NCBI RefSeq assembly: GCF_002282895.1
Contig: NZ_NRRB01000003.1
Coordinates: forward strand, 124,001 to 188,000
DNA length: 64,000 nucleotides
Source: Paraferrimonas haliotis
Lineage (GTDB): Bacteria; Pseudomonadota; Gammaproteobacteria; Enterobacterales; Shewanellaceae
Direction: 5' to 3'
Made by a program: the position numbers and the translations under genes. The notes beneath the pieces were generated by a model. That model saw only the letters and a program-made list of their open reading frames with translations, was not told where the DNA came from and searched no databases. The stretch's first letter is position 1, and every line of letters begins with the position of its first letter. Positions 54,850-64,000 of this stretch are shown piece by piece.

Positions 54850-54860
54850 AATAACGACCC

Positions 54861-55388
54861 TTAGTTAAGTTGCGCTATTTGCTGAGCAAAGCGCTTCACC
54901 GAGTTCCAATCGGTGTACTCAATACAGGCATCTGCATTGGTTGGCCCCTTGGTAAGCCACATAATAAAACGAATGATGTTGCGATCGAAGAAGCTGTAAC
55001 TTTGGTAGTCAATTTTTCCACCAAATACCGAGCAAAGGTTTGGCTGCCACTCGGTTTTAGTTAAAAACTGCTGTACATATGGGTTCGTTTCAGCGGTATT
55101 TTTCTCTGGCTTTCGAGCTACTAAATTCACTGAAAAAAATGCGCTGGGCACTTGTTCAAGCGCCTTTTTGTGGGTAGCGATGAACTCGAATACAGCAGGA
55201 TTATGCTTTCCGTGATAGATGCTGGCACCAATAACTACCGCATCATATCCGCTAAAGTCACCATTGCTGTCAATGAGCGGTTGTAAGGTAAGCGAATGCT
55301 CGTCACCTTGCAACTCTTCAACTAACGTCTGGCAAATCTTTATTGCTTGTCCATTCGTGCTTGAATGGAGAATTAAGATATTACTCAC
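54861..55388 (-). CDS. hemG: Menaquinone-dependent protoporphyrinogen IX dehydrogenase
   Basis: Flavodoxin-fold enzyme that oxidises protoporphyrinogen IX with a quinone acceptor, so haem can be made without oxygen. It has 175 aa. FMN-binding loop LHSSTNGQAIK at residues 7-17 and the flavodoxin segments VVIGASIYHGKHN and FFSVNLVARKPEKN are characteristic. The long C-terminal FIMWLTKGPTNADACIEYTDW also matches HemG. GTG start at 55388 with AGGA upstream. Anaerobic haem synthesis fits the multihaem cytochromes in this window. Confidence 0.93.
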   Translation of the reverse strand: MSNILILHSSTNGQAIKICQTLVEELQGDEHSLTLQPLIDSNGDFSGYDAVVIGASIYHGKHNPAVFEFIATHKKALEQVPSAFFSVNLVARKPEKNTAETNPYVQQFLTKTEWQPNLCSVFGGKIDYQSYSFFDRNIIRFIMWLTKGPTNADACIEYTDWNSVKRFAQQIAQLN

Positions 55389-55420
55389 AGCGGTCCTATA
55401 TATAAATCTGTCATTGCTTT

Positions 55421-55439
55421 AGGAATGATAGTGATTATA
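55421..55439. promoter_or_regulatory. Possible Fur box at the hemG promoter
   Basis: AGGAATGATAGTGATTATA matches the 19-bp Fur consensus at 13 positions by eye. It covers a perfect TATAAT on the minus strand (55434-55439), 46 bases before the hemG start. The match is moderate and may be chance. Confidence 0.35.
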
Positions 55440-55572
55440 CCAATGCCTTTCACCTAATAAGATCACGCAAAATAAGATCCAGCACTCATTTGCCCCAATC
55501 GAATCGTAAACTTGTGACACAGAATCCATTTCTTCAAACGTATATTTGTTAACAACTTAACTTTGTCGCAAC

Positions 55573-55597
55573 AAAAAAGGCGCATTTAGCGCCTTTT
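55573..55597 (-). terminator. Terminator of ppiD
   Basis: On the minus strand AAAAGGCGC, TAAAT, GCGCCTTTTTT: strong stem and T-run starting 18 bases after the ppiD stop codon. Confidence 0.9.
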
Positions 55598-55614
55598 GAA
55601 ATCATATGCCTCGA

Positions 55615-57480
55615 TTACTGTGCTTGTACTGGGTAACTAATGGCGGCCTTGGCCTTTAGCACGCCTACAATGCCGTTGTATTCGCTTTCAATCAGTTGAT
55701 TCTGAATGCGCTCAGCAACCGCACTAATCATTTGCGCATCGTCAGTGGCTTCATCATTTATCTGAGTAACCTGAATAACGGCTACCCCATTAGCCAACTC
55801 TACGGTGTCAACCGCAGGCTTGCCATCCACAAGACCCATTTGGAAGGCTTTATTGACAATGGCGTTGTCAACGTCAGTACCGAATCGAGCTAAGGCTTTA
55901 TGCTCTTCAAATTGCTCCATGGTTGGTACACCTTGACGAACTTGTTCGGCAATGCTGCTGGCTAATATGTTCGCTTTAGCAATGGCCTGTTCACGCAGTA
56001 GCTGCTGCTTAATAGGCTCAGACACCTCTTCTAACGGCATAGTGCCCGCTTGTTGGTGCTGTTTAACCCGCATCACCATTACGTGGTTATTACCCAGCTC
56101 GACAACTTCTGAGTTCATACGCTCATCAAGCACTTCACCAGAGAACGCAATAGCTAACACATCAGCGCTGTTAAACGGAGCCGGCGCATTATTACGGCTA
56201 AACAAAGGTGTTGTTTTAATTTCAGCATCGATGGCTTGTGCCGCTTCCGTTAGCGTATCAGGCACTTCGTAGCTGATGTCCGCCAATTGCTGTTGCAGGG
56301 CAAAAAAGTTATTTGCCGCTTTGTCTTGCTTCAACTCAGCGATGACGTCTTCTTTTACCTGTTCAATGCTGGCTTGCGCACGCTCTTGAACATCAAGTAC
56401 TTTAACGATTTGGTAGCCAAAGTCAGACTTAAATACGCTTGAATACTCGCCTTTAGCAGTCTCAAATAAGGCTTTATCAAAGTCTGGTGTCATGACGCCT
56501 TTCTCAAACCAATCCAGTTGACCGCCGTTTTGGCCGCTGAAGCTGTCATCGGATTCGGCTTTGGCAAGCGCTGCGAAATCTTCACCGGCTTGTAGCTTGG
56601 CGTAGATATCTTGTGCTTTCTGCTCAGCGTTGTCGGTATCATTGCTGATCAAAATATGCGCGGCCAAACGCTTCTCAGGAGTAACGTATTGATTCAGATT
56701 GTCTTGGTAGTACTGCTGAACTTCTTCATCAGTCACCGCCATGCCGTCAGCAAGATCAGCGGCATTAAGCTCAACGTACTCAAGCGAAATCAGTTCCGGA
56801 GCATTAAACTGGAAAAGATTATCTTGGTAGTACTTATTAATTTGTTCATCGCTAACGTCAATATCGGCCTTAAGTGGTTCGGCATCAATGAGCGTATAGG
56901 ATACGTCACGGGTTTGAGCCATTAGGTTAGCCAGTGCTTGAGATTCACCCGGTAGTACAAATTCACTATTGGTAATAGCGCTCACCAATTGAGTACGAAT
57001 AAGATCGGTACGAATAAGCTCGCTAAAAGTATTCGGGTTCATGCCAATTTGACGAATCAAAGCCAAGTAACGTTCGTTGTTAAAACGTCCGTCAATTTTG
57101 AACTCTTCCATCGAGCGAATGGTGTCGCGCACCATGTCATCTGAAACCGTCAAACCATAATCGCGCGCCGCTTCTTCTAGCACGGTTTTGGTAACTAAGC
57201 GGTCTAGAACACCTGATTTGATGCTTTCCAAATAGTTAGGATCCGCGGCCAACGAATCGAACATGTCACCCAACTGGTTTTCTAAACGAGCTCGCTCATT
57301 TTGATAAGCTTGTTCTAAAGATTGGGCGTTAATGGTGACATCGTTAACTTTCGCAACCACAACTTCGTTACTGCCTGTCAAATAGTTGCCTACCCCAGCA
57401 ACGGCAAATGACAAGATAATTAGGATTAAGATAATCTTCGCTGCTGGGCCTTGAGCCCCTTCGCGGATTCTTTCTAACAT
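55615..57480 (-). CDS. ppiD: Periplasmic folding chaperone / parvulin-like PpiD
   Basis: Inner-membrane-anchored chaperone near the Sec translocon. It has 621 aa. One transmembrane helix near residues 14-34, a SurA-like N-terminal domain to about residue 220, and a central parvulin domain around 265-360 (AAHILISND... GQNGGQLDWF... FGYQIVKV), then a C-terminal domain. It lies downstream of hupB in the conserved lon-hupB-ppiD order. Confidence 0.95.
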   Translation of the reverse strand: MLERIREGAQGPAAKIILILIILSFAVAGVGNYLTGSNEVVVAKVNDVTINAQSLEQAYQNERARLENQLGDMFDSLAADPNYLESIKSGVLDRLVTKTVLEEAARDYGLTVSDDMVRDTIRSMEEFKIDGRFNNERYLALIRQIGMNPNTFSELIRTDLIRTQLVSAITNSEFVLPGESQALANLMAQTRDVSYTLIDAEPLKADIDVSDEQINKYYQDNLFQFNAPELISLEYVELNAADLADGMAVTDEEVQQYYQDNLNQYVTPEKRLAAHILISNDTDNAEQKAQDIYAKLQAGEDFAALAKAESDDSFSGQNGGQLDWFEKGVMTPDFDKALFETAKGEYSSVFKSDFGYQIVKVLDVQERAQASIEQVKEDVIAELKQDKAANNFFALQQQLADISYEVPDTLTEAAQAIDAEIKTTPLFSRNNAPAPFNSADVLAIAFSGEVLDERMNSEVVELGNNHVMVMRVKQHQQAGTMPLEEVSEPIKQQLLREQAIAKANILASSIAEQVRQGVPTMEQFEEHKALARFGTDVDNAIVNKAFQMGLVDGKPAVDTVELANGVAVIQVTQINDEATDDAQMISAVAERIQNQLIESEYNGIVGVLKAKAAISYPVQAQ

Positions 57481-57564
57481 TTGGATTTCTCGCTCGCGTA
57501 TCGCGTATTAATTGTAAGTGCGCACCGATTTTAGATGCGCTTAGGATTCTACCCTTTTGCAATG

Positions 57565-57588
57565 AAAAAGGCACCTAAAAGGTGCCTT
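57565..57588 (-). terminator. Terminator of hupB
   Basis: On the minus strand AAGGCACC, 5-base loop, GGTGCCTTTTT: starts about 33 bases after the hupB stop codon. Confidence 0.88.
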
Positions 57589-57620
57589 AATCTACGAAAG
57601 CTGTGAGCTTCCTAAAAGAC

Positions 57621-57893
57621 TTAGTTTACTGCGTCTTTAAGAGCTTTACCTGCTTTGAATGCTGGAATAGTAGCTGCAGCAATCTTGATCTCTTTACCGG
57701 TCTGTGGGTTACGACCAGTGCGCTCTGCACGTTGGCGAACTTCAAAAGTACCGAAACCAACTAGAGAAATCTTGTCGCCGTCTTTAAGACCTTCAGTAAC
57801 TGCGTCAATGAAAGAGTCTAGTGCACGGCCAGCAGCCGCTTTAGAAATGTCTGCACCAGAAGCGATTTTCTCGATTAGTTGAGATTTGTTCAT
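57621..57893 (-). CDS. hupB: DNA-binding protein HU-beta
   Basis: Nucleoid protein that bends DNA. It has 90 aa, the exact HU length. The [11 protein letters not shown] start, the [21 protein letters not shown] beta-arm region with the intercalating Pro, and the C-terminal [11 protein letters not shown] are standard. AAGGGGA precedes the ATG. Flanked by lon and ppiD. Confidence 0.97.
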   Translation of the reverse strand: MNKSQLIEKIASGADISKAAAGRALDSFIDAVTEGLKDGDKISLVGFGTFEVRQRAERTGRNPQTGKEIKIAAATIPAFKAGKALKDAVN

Positions 57894-58149
57894 GTCATCC
57901 CCTTAAGTTTATTTTTATGCCGCAACCAACTCCAATTTAGTGCGGGTGGCGGAGTTTTACTACTATTAATAAAAAAATTATTAAGACTTCAATGAAAGTC
58001 TAAGTAAATAAATTTGGATAATTCGCAAAGCCAGTTGGCGCAAGGGTTACAAGGCTAACCGGCCGTTCCACAAATTCAATCTACCACAAGAATTTCAATT
58101 GGGAAGCCCCTTTTCCCATTTTTTTTCAAAAAAATGCGAAAATAATGCG

Positions 58150-60507
58150 TTAATTGGCACTTTTTTCAACACTGAAACCCTTTGGCGACTGTTCTAGCGC
58201 CAATTCCAGTACATCATCAATCCATTTTACCGGATGAATTTCGAGATCCGCTTTCACGTTTTCTGGGATTTCCTGCAAGTCCCGTTCGTTGTCGTGAGGA
58301 ATCAGTACCCGTTTAATACCGCCACGGTGAGCGGCTAACAGCTTCTCTTTTAAGCCACCAATGGGCAGTACTTCACCACGTAAGGTGATTTCCCCTGTCA
58401 TGGCTACATCCGCTCTCACCGGGTTGCCGGTTAAGCTTGAAACCAATGCCGTGCACATCGCAATACCCGCAGATGGCCCATCTTTTGGTGTAGCACCTTC
58501 TGGAACGTGGACGTGGATGTCTCGCTTCTCATGAAAATCGCTGTTAATTCGCAAATGCTCAGCGCGCTTACGCACCACGGTTAGCGCCGCCTGAATCGAC
58601 TCTTGCATCACATCGCCCAAAGAGCCGGTGTACGTCAGCTTGCCTTTGCCAGGAACTGAGGTGGTTTCAATGGTAAGTAAATCACCACCCACTTCGGTCC
58701 ATGCCAAACCGGTTACCTGTCCAACCTGGTTGGTGGATTCGGCTTTACCGTAATCAAATCGTTGAACACCCAAATAGTCTTTCAAGTTATCACCACTGAC
58801 CGTAACTTGCTTCAAGTCTTTTTGCAGCAAGATATTCTTCACCGCCTTGCGGCAAATTTTAGAAATTTCCCGTTCTAAAGAACGAACGCCGGCTTCTCGG
58901 GTGTAGTAACGGATAATACCCACAATGGCACTGTCCTGAATGTCCACTTCACCTGCTTTCAGGCCGTTTCTATCCATTTGCTTAGAGACCAGGTGTTCTT
59001 TGGCAATATTCAGTTTTTCGTCTTCGGTGTAACCGGACAGACGAATCACTTCCATTCGGTCAAGCAAAGGACCTGGAATATGCATCGAGTTAGAGGTGGC
59101 AACGAACATGACGTCGGACAAATCGTAGTCCACTTCTAAATAGTGATCGTTAAAGGCGGTATTTTGCTCTGGGTCCAACACTTCCAACAAAGCAGAAGCT
59201 GGATCACCGCGCATATCTGAGCTCATCTTATCGATTTCATCGAGCAGAAACAGCGGGTTTCTCACCCCAACCTTCGCCATGTTTTGAATGATTTTGCCCG
59301 GCATAGAGCCAATGTAAGTACGACGATGACCGCGAATTTCGGCCTCGTCACGTACCCCACCCAGAGCCATACGCACGTATTGGCGGCCCGTCGCTTTTGC
59401 TATCGACTGGCCTAGAGAGGTTTTACCCACACCTGGAGGCCCAACTAAGCACAAAATGGGTCCACGAAGCTGTCGAACACGGCTTTGTACGGCTAAGTAC
59501 TCTAAAATGCGCTCTTTGACCTTTTCTAAACCATAGTGATCGGTATCAAGAATGTCCTGCGCTTTAGCAATGTTGCGTTTAACCTTAGTTCGCTTTTTCC
59601 AAGGTACGTTAGTCATCCAATCAATGTAACTGCGCACCACGGTTGCTTCCGCTGACATGGCCGACATCATTTTCAACTTATTAAGCTCAGCTAACGCTTT
59701 CTCTTTGGCTTCCTTGGACATGCCGACATCATTAATTTTCTTGTCCAGCAGTTCAAATTCGTCGTTGCTTTCATCTAAGTCACCCAGCTCTTTTTGAATG
59801 GCCTTCATTTGCTCATTTAAATAGTATTCCCGCTGACTTTTTTCCATTTGTTTCTTAACGCGGGAGCGGATGCGCTTTTCTACTTGCAGCAAGTCAATTT
59901 CAGACTCCATCATGGCCATCAAGTACTCAAGACGCTCGCTGATTTCCACCATTTCCAAAACGGTTTGCTTATCTTCAAGCTTCAGCGGCATATGGGCGGC
60001 CATGGTATCGGCAAGTCGGGGCGCTTCATCAATACCTGACAATGAAGTTAACACTTCCGGTGGAATTTTCTTGTTGAGCTTGATATAGCCTTCAAACTGG
60101 GTCACAGCACTGCGAACCAGCACTTCTTCTTCCCGTTCGTCCATCGGCTTGGCATCCAGTGGAGTAACATTGCCGACGAAGAACTCATTGCCTTCGATGT
60201 AACGATTAATGGTGACGCGTTTTACGCCTTCCACCAACACCTTAACGGTGCCATCAGGCAGCTTTAACAGTTGCAGAATGGTGGCGAGGGTGCCGACTTC
60301 ATAAATGTCTTCAATTTGCGGGTCGTCTAAGTCGGGATCTTTCTGCGCAACAAGCACTATCTGCTTGTCTTGAGCCATGGCGGCATCGAGGCAACTGATG
60401 GACTTCTCGCGTCCAACAAATAAAGGAATAACCATGTGTGGGTAGACCACGACATCCCGCAGAGGCAATACGGGTAACTCTAATCGATTCGCGCTTTCTT
60501 GGGTCAT
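58150..60507 (-). CDS. lon: Endopeptidase La (Lon protease)
   Basis: ATP-dependent serine protease for misfolded and regulatory proteins. It has 785 aa (E. coli 784). N-terminal LAN domain (residues 10-200), coiled coil, AAA+ domain with Walker A GPPGVGKT (around residue 357) and Walker [10 protein letters not shown], and a C-terminal protease domain with catalytic Ser in DGPSAGIAM (around residue 680) and Lys in [13 protein letters not shown] sigma-32-type promoter lies about 90 bases upstream. Confidence 0.97.
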   Translation of the reverse strand: MTQESANRLELPVLPLRDVVVYPHMVIPLFVGREKSISCLDAAMAQDKQIVLVAQKDPDLDDPQIEDIYEVGTLATILQLLKLPDGTVKVLVEGVKRVTINRYIEGNEFFVGNVTPLDAKPMDEREEEVLVRSAVTQFEGYIKLNKKIPPEVLTSLSGIDEAPRLADTMAAHMPLKLEDKQTVLEMVEISERLEYLMAMMESEIDLLQVEKRIRSRVKKQMEKSQREYYLNEQMKAIQKELGDLDESNDEFELLDKKINDVGMSKEAKEKALAELNKLKMMSAMSAEATVVRSYIDWMTNVPWKKRTKVKRNIAKAQDILDTDHYGLEKVKERILEYLAVQSRVRQLRGPILCLVGPPGVGKTSLGQSIAKATGRQYVRMALGGVRDEAEIRGHRRTYIGSMPGKIIQNMAKVGVRNPLFLLDEIDKMSSDMRGDPASALLEVLDPEQNTAFNDHYLEVDYDLSDVMFVATSNSMHIPGPLLDRMEVIRLSGYTEDEKLNIAKEHLVSKQMDRNGLKAGEVDIQDSAIVGIIRYYTREAGVRSLEREISKICRKAVKNILLQKDLKQVTVSGDNLKDYLGVQRFDYGKAESTNQVGQVTGLAWTEVGGDLLTIETTSVPGKGKLTYTGSLGDVMQESIQAALTVVRKRAEHLRINSDFHEKRDIHVHVPEGATPKDGPSAGIAMCTALVSSLTGNPVRADVAMTGEITLRGEVLPIGGLKEKLLAAHRGGIKRVLIPHDNERDLQEIPENVKADLEIHPVKWIDDVLELALEQSPKGFSVEKSAN

Positions 60508-60595
60508 TATAAGATTCCAATTCTAATGCTTTGAAAGGGTTTGGTCACTTTCACTCTACATTAATGCATCGTTTTGTGATCTGGCTTATCTGAGT

Positions 60596-60623
60596 ATATT
60601 GGGTCGAATGATGGGGTTTCAAT
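60596..60623 (-). promoter_or_regulatory. Sigma-32 (heat shock) promoter of lon
   Basis: On the minus strand, -35 ATTGAAA (consensus CTTGAAA), a 13-base spacer, and -10 CCCAATAT (consensus CCCCATNT). One mismatch in each element. The start would be near 60590. lon is a known RpoH target. Confidence 0.75.
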
Positions 60624-60633
60624 GGCTGAAAAT

Positions 60634-60660
60634 AAAAAAGGAGCCAATTGAGGCTCCTTT
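60634..60660 (-). terminator. Terminator of clpX
   Basis: On the minus strand AAAGGAGCC, TCAATT, GGCTCCTTTTTT. It ends about 10 bases before the -35 element of the lon heat-shock promoter. Confidence 0.9.
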
Positions 60661-60691
60661 AGTGAGTTTATTAGACTCGATTGCGCATTTA

Positions 60692-61969
60692 TCACTCAGA
60701 GGCGGCCGCTTGCTTTTCTTTACTTTCGTAAATAAGCAAAGGATCAGATTCTCCGGTAATAACGGTTTCATCGATAACCACTTTGCTGACGTCGTCCATT
60801 GATGGCAAGTCATACATGGTATCTAACAGCACACCTTCGACAATTGATCGCAAACCCCGAGCGCCGGTTTTACGCTCCATCGCTTTACGGGCGATAGCTT
60901 TAAGCGCATCTTCGCGAAACTCTAAATCCACGTCTTCCATGGCAAATAGTGCGCCATATTGTTTGGTTAACGCATTCTTAGGCTCATCAAGAATCTGCAC
61001 CAACGCGCTTTCATCCAGTTCTTCTAAAGTGGCTAGTACCGGAAGTCGGCCAATAAATTCTGGAATTAATCCGTATTTGACCAGATCCTCTGGCTCCACT
61101 TGAGCGAACATTTGAGTCAGGGTTGCTTGCTCATCTCGAGACTTCACTTCTGCGCCAAAACCAATACCTGTGCCCACGTGTGCCCGTTGCTCAATGACTT
61201 TATCAAGCCCAGCGAACGCACCGCCACAAATAAACAGTATCTTAGAGGTATCCACCTGCAAGAACTCTTGTTGCGGATGTTTACGACCGCCTTGAGGCGG
61301 CACCGCCGCAACCGTACCTTCAATGAGTTTCAACAACGCTTGCTGAACCCCTTCGCCGGATACATCACGGGTGATGGATGGGTTGTCGGACTTACGAGAA
61401 ATCTTGTCGATCTCATCGATATAAACAATGCCCCGCTGCGCCTTTTCCACATCATAGTCACACTTTTGCAGCAGTTTCTGAATGATGTTCTCAACGTCTT
61501 CCCCAACATAACCCGCTTCGGTTAATGTGGTTGCATCGGCCATGGTAAACGGCACATCAAGTAGGCGAGCCATGGTTTCAGCAAGCAGGGTTTTACCGCA
61601 GCCGGTAGGGCCGATCAGTAGAATATTACTCTTGCCCAGCTCAACACCGTCTTTGCTATCTCCGTTATGCAAACGCTTGTAGTGGTTATATACCGCTACC
61701 GCTAGCACCTTTTTAGCTCGTTCTTGCCCTATAACGTAATCGTCGAGGTGAGCACGAATTTCTTTTGGTGTCGGCAGTTTGTCCGACTCAGGCTTGGGCG
61801 AAATGTCTTTAATTTCTTCACGAATGATGTCGTTGCACAAATCCACGCATTCGTCGCAAATGTAAACGGATGGTCCCGCAATTAATTTGCGAACTTCATG
61901 CTGGCTTTTGCCGCAGAAAGAACAATAGAGCAACTTACTGTTGTCGCCATCGTCTTTTATGTCACTCAT
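60692..61969 (-). CDS. clpX: ATP-dependent Clp protease ATP-binding subunit ClpX
   Basis: AAA+ unfoldase that feeds ClpP. It has 425 aa. The N-terminal zinc domain has Cys pairs CSFC and CDEC (residues 17-40), Walker A is GPTGCGKT (around residue 120), Walker B IVYIDEID, and the ClpP-docking loop IGF is in [10 protein letters not shown]. It follows clpP by 92 bases in the conserved tig-clpP-clpX-lon order. Confidence 0.97.
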   Translation of the reverse strand: MSDIKDDGDNSKLLYCSFCGKSQHEVRKLIAGPSVYICDECVDLCNDIIREEIKDISPKPESDKLPTPKEIRAHLDDYVIGQERAKKVLAVAVYNHYKRLHNGDSKDGVELGKSNILLIGPTGCGKTLLAETMARLLDVPFTMADATTLTEAGYVGEDVENIIQKLLQKCDYDVEKAQRGIVYIDEIDKISRKSDNPSITRDVSGEGVQQALLKLIEGTVAAVPPQGGRKHPQQEFLQVDTSKILFICGGAFAGLDKVIEQRAHVGTGIGFGAEVKSRDEQATLTQMFAQVEPEDLVKYGLIPEFIGRLPVLATLEELDESALVQILDEPKNALTKQYGALFAMEDVDLEFREDALKAIARKAMERKTGARGLRSIVEGVLLDTMYDLPSMDDVSKVVIDETVITGESDPLLIYESKEKQAAASE

Positions 61970-62061
61970 TCAACTACCTCTTATTGCAGCGAGTTCTGCT
62001 ATTTTTGATTAGTCTAAAGCCACTTAGTTCATTTAGCTGACTCAATAATCAGCCCTATCAA

Positions 62062-62670
62062 CTAGCGCTTGGTTAGCACCGAGTCTACTAAGCCGTATTC
62101 TACCGCTTGCTCAGCGCTCATGAAGTTGTCGCGGTCTGTGTCTCGCTCAATGACCTCTAACGGCTGCCCCGTGTGGTCTGCAAGAATTTCATTCAGCTTG
62201 TTTTTGATGCCTAAAATCTCTTGCGCATGAATGGCAATGTCAGACGCTTGCCCTTGGAATCCCCCAAGCGGCTGATGAATCATCACTCGCGAGTTCGGCA
62301 AGCAATGACGTTTGCCTTTAGCTCCACCCGCTAATAAGAAAGCACCCATGCTGCAAGCCTGCCCCATACATACCGTAGACACATTCGGCTTGATAAACTG
62401 CATGGTGTCATAGATTGCCATGCCCGCCGTTACCGAACCGCCTGGCGAGTTAATATACAAGTAAATGTCTTTGTCCGGATTCTCTGACTCTAAGAATAGC
62501 ATCTGTGCCACAATTAGGTTGGACATGTGCTCTTCTACTTGCCCCACCAAAAAGATGACTCGCTCTTTTAGCAGTCGAGAGTAGATGTCGTAAGAGCGCT
62601 CACCTTTAGAGGTTTGCTCTACGACCATTGGAACAAGTGCGTTCATAAGCGCATTTGGGTCATTATTCAT
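62062..62670 (-). CDS. clpP: ATP-dependent Clp protease proteolytic subunit ClpP
   Basis: Tetradecameric serine protease core. It has 202 aa. Catalytic Ser in [11 protein letters not shown] (around residue 106), His in MIHQPLGG (around residue 131) and Asp downstream in [10 protein letters not shown]. Transcribed with clpX and preceded by its own promoter. Confidence 0.97.
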   Translation of the reverse strand: MNNDPNALMNALVPMVVEQTSKGERSYDIYSRLLKERVIFLVGQVEEHMSNLIVAQMLFLESENPDKDIYLYINSPGGSVTAGMAIYDTMQFIKPNVSTVCMGQACSMGAFLLAGGAKGKRHCLPNSRVMIHQPLGGFQGQASDIAIHAQEILGIKNKLNEILADHTGQPLEVIERDTDRDNFMSAEQAVEYGLVDSVLTKR

Positions 62671-62687
62671 ACTGGTTATTCCCTAAC

Positions 62688-62720
62688 AAAAAGGCTCGCA
62701 TGAGAAGTCTCATACGAGCC
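62688..62720 (-). terminator. Terminator of tig, overlapping the clpP leader
   Basis: On the minus strand GGCTCGTATGAGA, two bases, TCTCATGCGAGCC then TTTTTG; the 13-bp stem has one mismatch. It sits between the clpP -10 element and the clpP start codon, so RNA started at that promoter begins inside the hairpin. Confidence 0.85.
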
Positions 62721-62751
62721 ATTATAAGTGACGAATGAACGTCTAAGTCAA
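62721..62751 (-). promoter_or_regulatory. Promoter of clpP
   Basis: -35 TTGACT and perfect -10 TATAAT on the minus strand with a long 19-base spacer. The start would be near 62714, about 45 bases before the clpP ATG. No clear sigma-32 elements are visible here. Confidence 0.55.
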
Positions 62752-62758
62752 TGCCCAA

Positions 62759-64000
62759 TTACTGTTGTTGAGCATTTGCCTTATTCATGAACTCTTCGAA
62801 CTGAACTTCTTTATCAGTTACCTTAGCAGTTTCTAGAATTGCTTCAACCGCTTGCTCTTCTAAAGCAACGTTACGCATTTGCTGCATAAGCTCTTGGTTG
62901 CCATTGTAGTATTTAACTACTTCAGAAGGATCTTCATAAGCAGACGCCATGGATTCAATCAAGGCATTTACTTTATCGTCGTTCGCTTCTAGCTCTTTGG
63001 TTTTGATGACTTCACCTAGTAGCAAGCCAACTTTAACGCGACGCTCAGCTTGTTCGGTGAACAAGTCCGCTGGCAACTCAGGCATGTTTGCTGGTTGCTG
63101 ACCGCCAAAGCGCTGCATAGCTTGTTGGCGAAGTACGTTAACTTCATTGTCAACCAAAGCAGAAGGTACGGCAATCTCATTTTTCTCAACTAAACCGTTA
63201 AGCACTTGCTCTTTGATGTTGGCTTTAAGCGCTTGATCAAGTTCGCGCTCCATGTTTTTGGTGATTTCTGCGCGTAGCGCTTCAAGGCCACCTTCGCTGA
63301 TACCAAACAAAGTAGCAAACTCGTCGTCTACTTCAGGCAGAACTTGCTGGTTAACTTCGAGTAGGTTGATCGCAAATTTAGCGTCTTTACCTTTTAAGTT
63401 TTCTGCGTGGTAATCTTCTGGGAAAGTTACTTCGATTTCAAAGTCATTACCGGCGTTGTTACCAATGATGCCTTTTTCAAAACCAGGGATCATGCGATCA
63501 GAGCCTAGCTCCAATTCGAAGTCGTCTGCTTTACCGCCTTCAAACTCTTCACCGTCGATGGTGCCAACAAAGTTCATTTTAACCTTGTCGCCTTTCTTAG
63601 CTTTACGCTTAACAGACTTGTAAGTCGCGTGTTGCTTACGCAAAGTTTCGATCATCGCGTCAACATCTTCATCTTTTACGTCACAAGTTGGTTTTTCAAC
63701 TTCGATTTGGTCAAGATCCGCTAATTCAACTTCTGGGTAGATTTCGAAAGTGGCTTCAAAGCTAAATTCTTCGTCTTTCACTTCACCTGGAGCGAAGGTA
63801 GGAGCGCCAGCTGGGTTTAGTTTCTCTGCAATGATGGCTTCGTAGAAGCTGCGTTGCATAATTTCGCCCATTACTTCTTGGCGAATCGCTTGGCCATAAC
63901 GCTTGTGAATCACGCTCACTGGCACTTTACCAGGGCGGAAGCCGTCGATGCGAGCGCGCTTAGCTTCTTGACGAACACGCTGAGTAACTTGGGTTTCGAT
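62759..64000 (-). CDS. tig: Trigger factor (partial, N-terminus off the window)
   Basis: Ribosome-associated chaperone and prolyl isomerase. The visible 413 codons include the end of the ribosome-binding domain ([17 protein letters not shown], signature Gly-Phe-Arg-Pro-Gly-Lys), the FKBP-type domain ([20 protein letters not shown]) and the C-terminal chaperone arms. About 20-30 N-terminal residues lie beyond position 64000. First gene of the tig-clpP-clpX series. Confidence 0.96.
   Translation of the reverse strand: METQVTQRVRQEAKRARIDGFRPGKVPVSVIHKRYGQAIRQEVMGEIMQRSFYEAIIAEKLNPAGAPTFAPGEVKDEEFSFEATFEIYPEVELADLDQIEVEKPTCDVKDEDVDAMIETLRKQHATYKSVKRKAKKGDKVKMNFVGTIDGEEFEGGKADDFELELGSDRMIPGFEKGIIGNNAGNDFEIEVTFPEDYHAENLKGKDAKFAINLLEVNQQVLPEVDDEFATLFGISEGGLEALRAEITKNMERELDQALKANIKEQVLNGLVEKNEIAVPSALVDNEVNVLRQQAMQRFGGQQPANMPELPADLFTEQAERRVKVGLLLGEVIKTKELEANDDKVNALIESMASAYEDPSEVVKYYNGNQELMQQMRNVALEEQAVEAILETAKVTDKEVQFEEFMNKANAQQQ

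Noticed and set aside
58100-58118. Hairpin between hupB and lon (TGGGAA, CCCC region, TTCCCA) as a lon terminator
   Set aside because: Its T-run is on the plus strand, while lon and hupB are on the minus strand. The minus-strand side lacks a T-run, so it was not called.

Overview
The window looks like chromosome from a Shewanella-like marine gammaproteobacterium (order Alteromonadales). The main reason is a complete extracellular electron transfer locus, a surface multihaem cytochrome followed by mtrC, mtrA and mtrB, lying beside divergent feoAB. The rest fits that placement: AT-leaning base composition, a psp-ycjXF-sap-fabV block, phhAB-tyrR, pflBA-yfbV-ackA-pta, and gltX flanked by tRNA arrays. 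I see no prophage, transposase gene, integron or CRISPR array. The window reads as stable chromosome. The only repeats are tRNA arrays and two small palindromic elements.

Layout. 1-1687: feoB (cut by the left edge) and feoA, minus strand, behind a Fur-box-like site. 1688-2372: a 685-bp divergent control region with two near-perfect CRP sites. 2373-9998: an eleven-haem UndA-like lipoprotein, MtrC, MtrA and MtrB, which together should carry electrons from the periplasm through the outer membrane to Fe(III), Mn(IV) or other external acceptors. 10083-14750: a MATE exporter, an outer-membrane beta-barrel protein of unknown function, a CobB-type sirtuin, Fur, and a CvfB-like S1 protein. 15071-21996: anaerobic pyruvate to acetate conversion (PflB, PflA, AckA, Pta) with yfbV inserted; the pflB leader carries a perfect PdhR-type operator. 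22069-26684: glycerate kinase with a GntP permease, and gamma-glutamyltransferase. 26822-34536: a candidate 22-residue ORF, a PspB-like small membrane protein, an RlmI-like methyltransferase, an AI-2E family permease, folX-yfcH, and ybbAP divergent from tesA. 34657-37300: tRNA Ala-Glu-Glu-Glu-Ala, gltX and four tRNA-Val. 37377-42270: a small ORF, an MFS transporter, maiA, tyrR, phhB and phhA. 42378-47483: ycjF-ycjX-pspC-pspB-pspA facing away from pspF. 47554-54244: sapABCDF and fabV. 54337-55388: a b-type cytochrome and hemG. 55615-64000: ppiD, hupB, lon, clpX, clpP and tig (cut by the right edge), the usual proteostasis block in its conserved order.

How the parts fit. Formate and acetyl-CoA made by PflB feed anaerobic respiration and substrate-level ATP formation through AckA/Pta, while the Mtr conduit disposes of electrons outside the cell. 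Fe(II) released by Fe(III) reduction would be available to FeoAB next door. CRP (mtr), Fur (feo, perhaps hemG), PdhR (pfl), TyrR (phh), sigma-54/PspF (psp) and sigma-32 (lon) sites are all readable as sequence matches. None has been tested here. The most unusual items are the eleven-haem cytochrome with one CX3CH motif, U-tract-free hairpins in two gaps of the mtr operon, a possible 22-residue gene with its own terminator, and paired palindromic elements at two loci.
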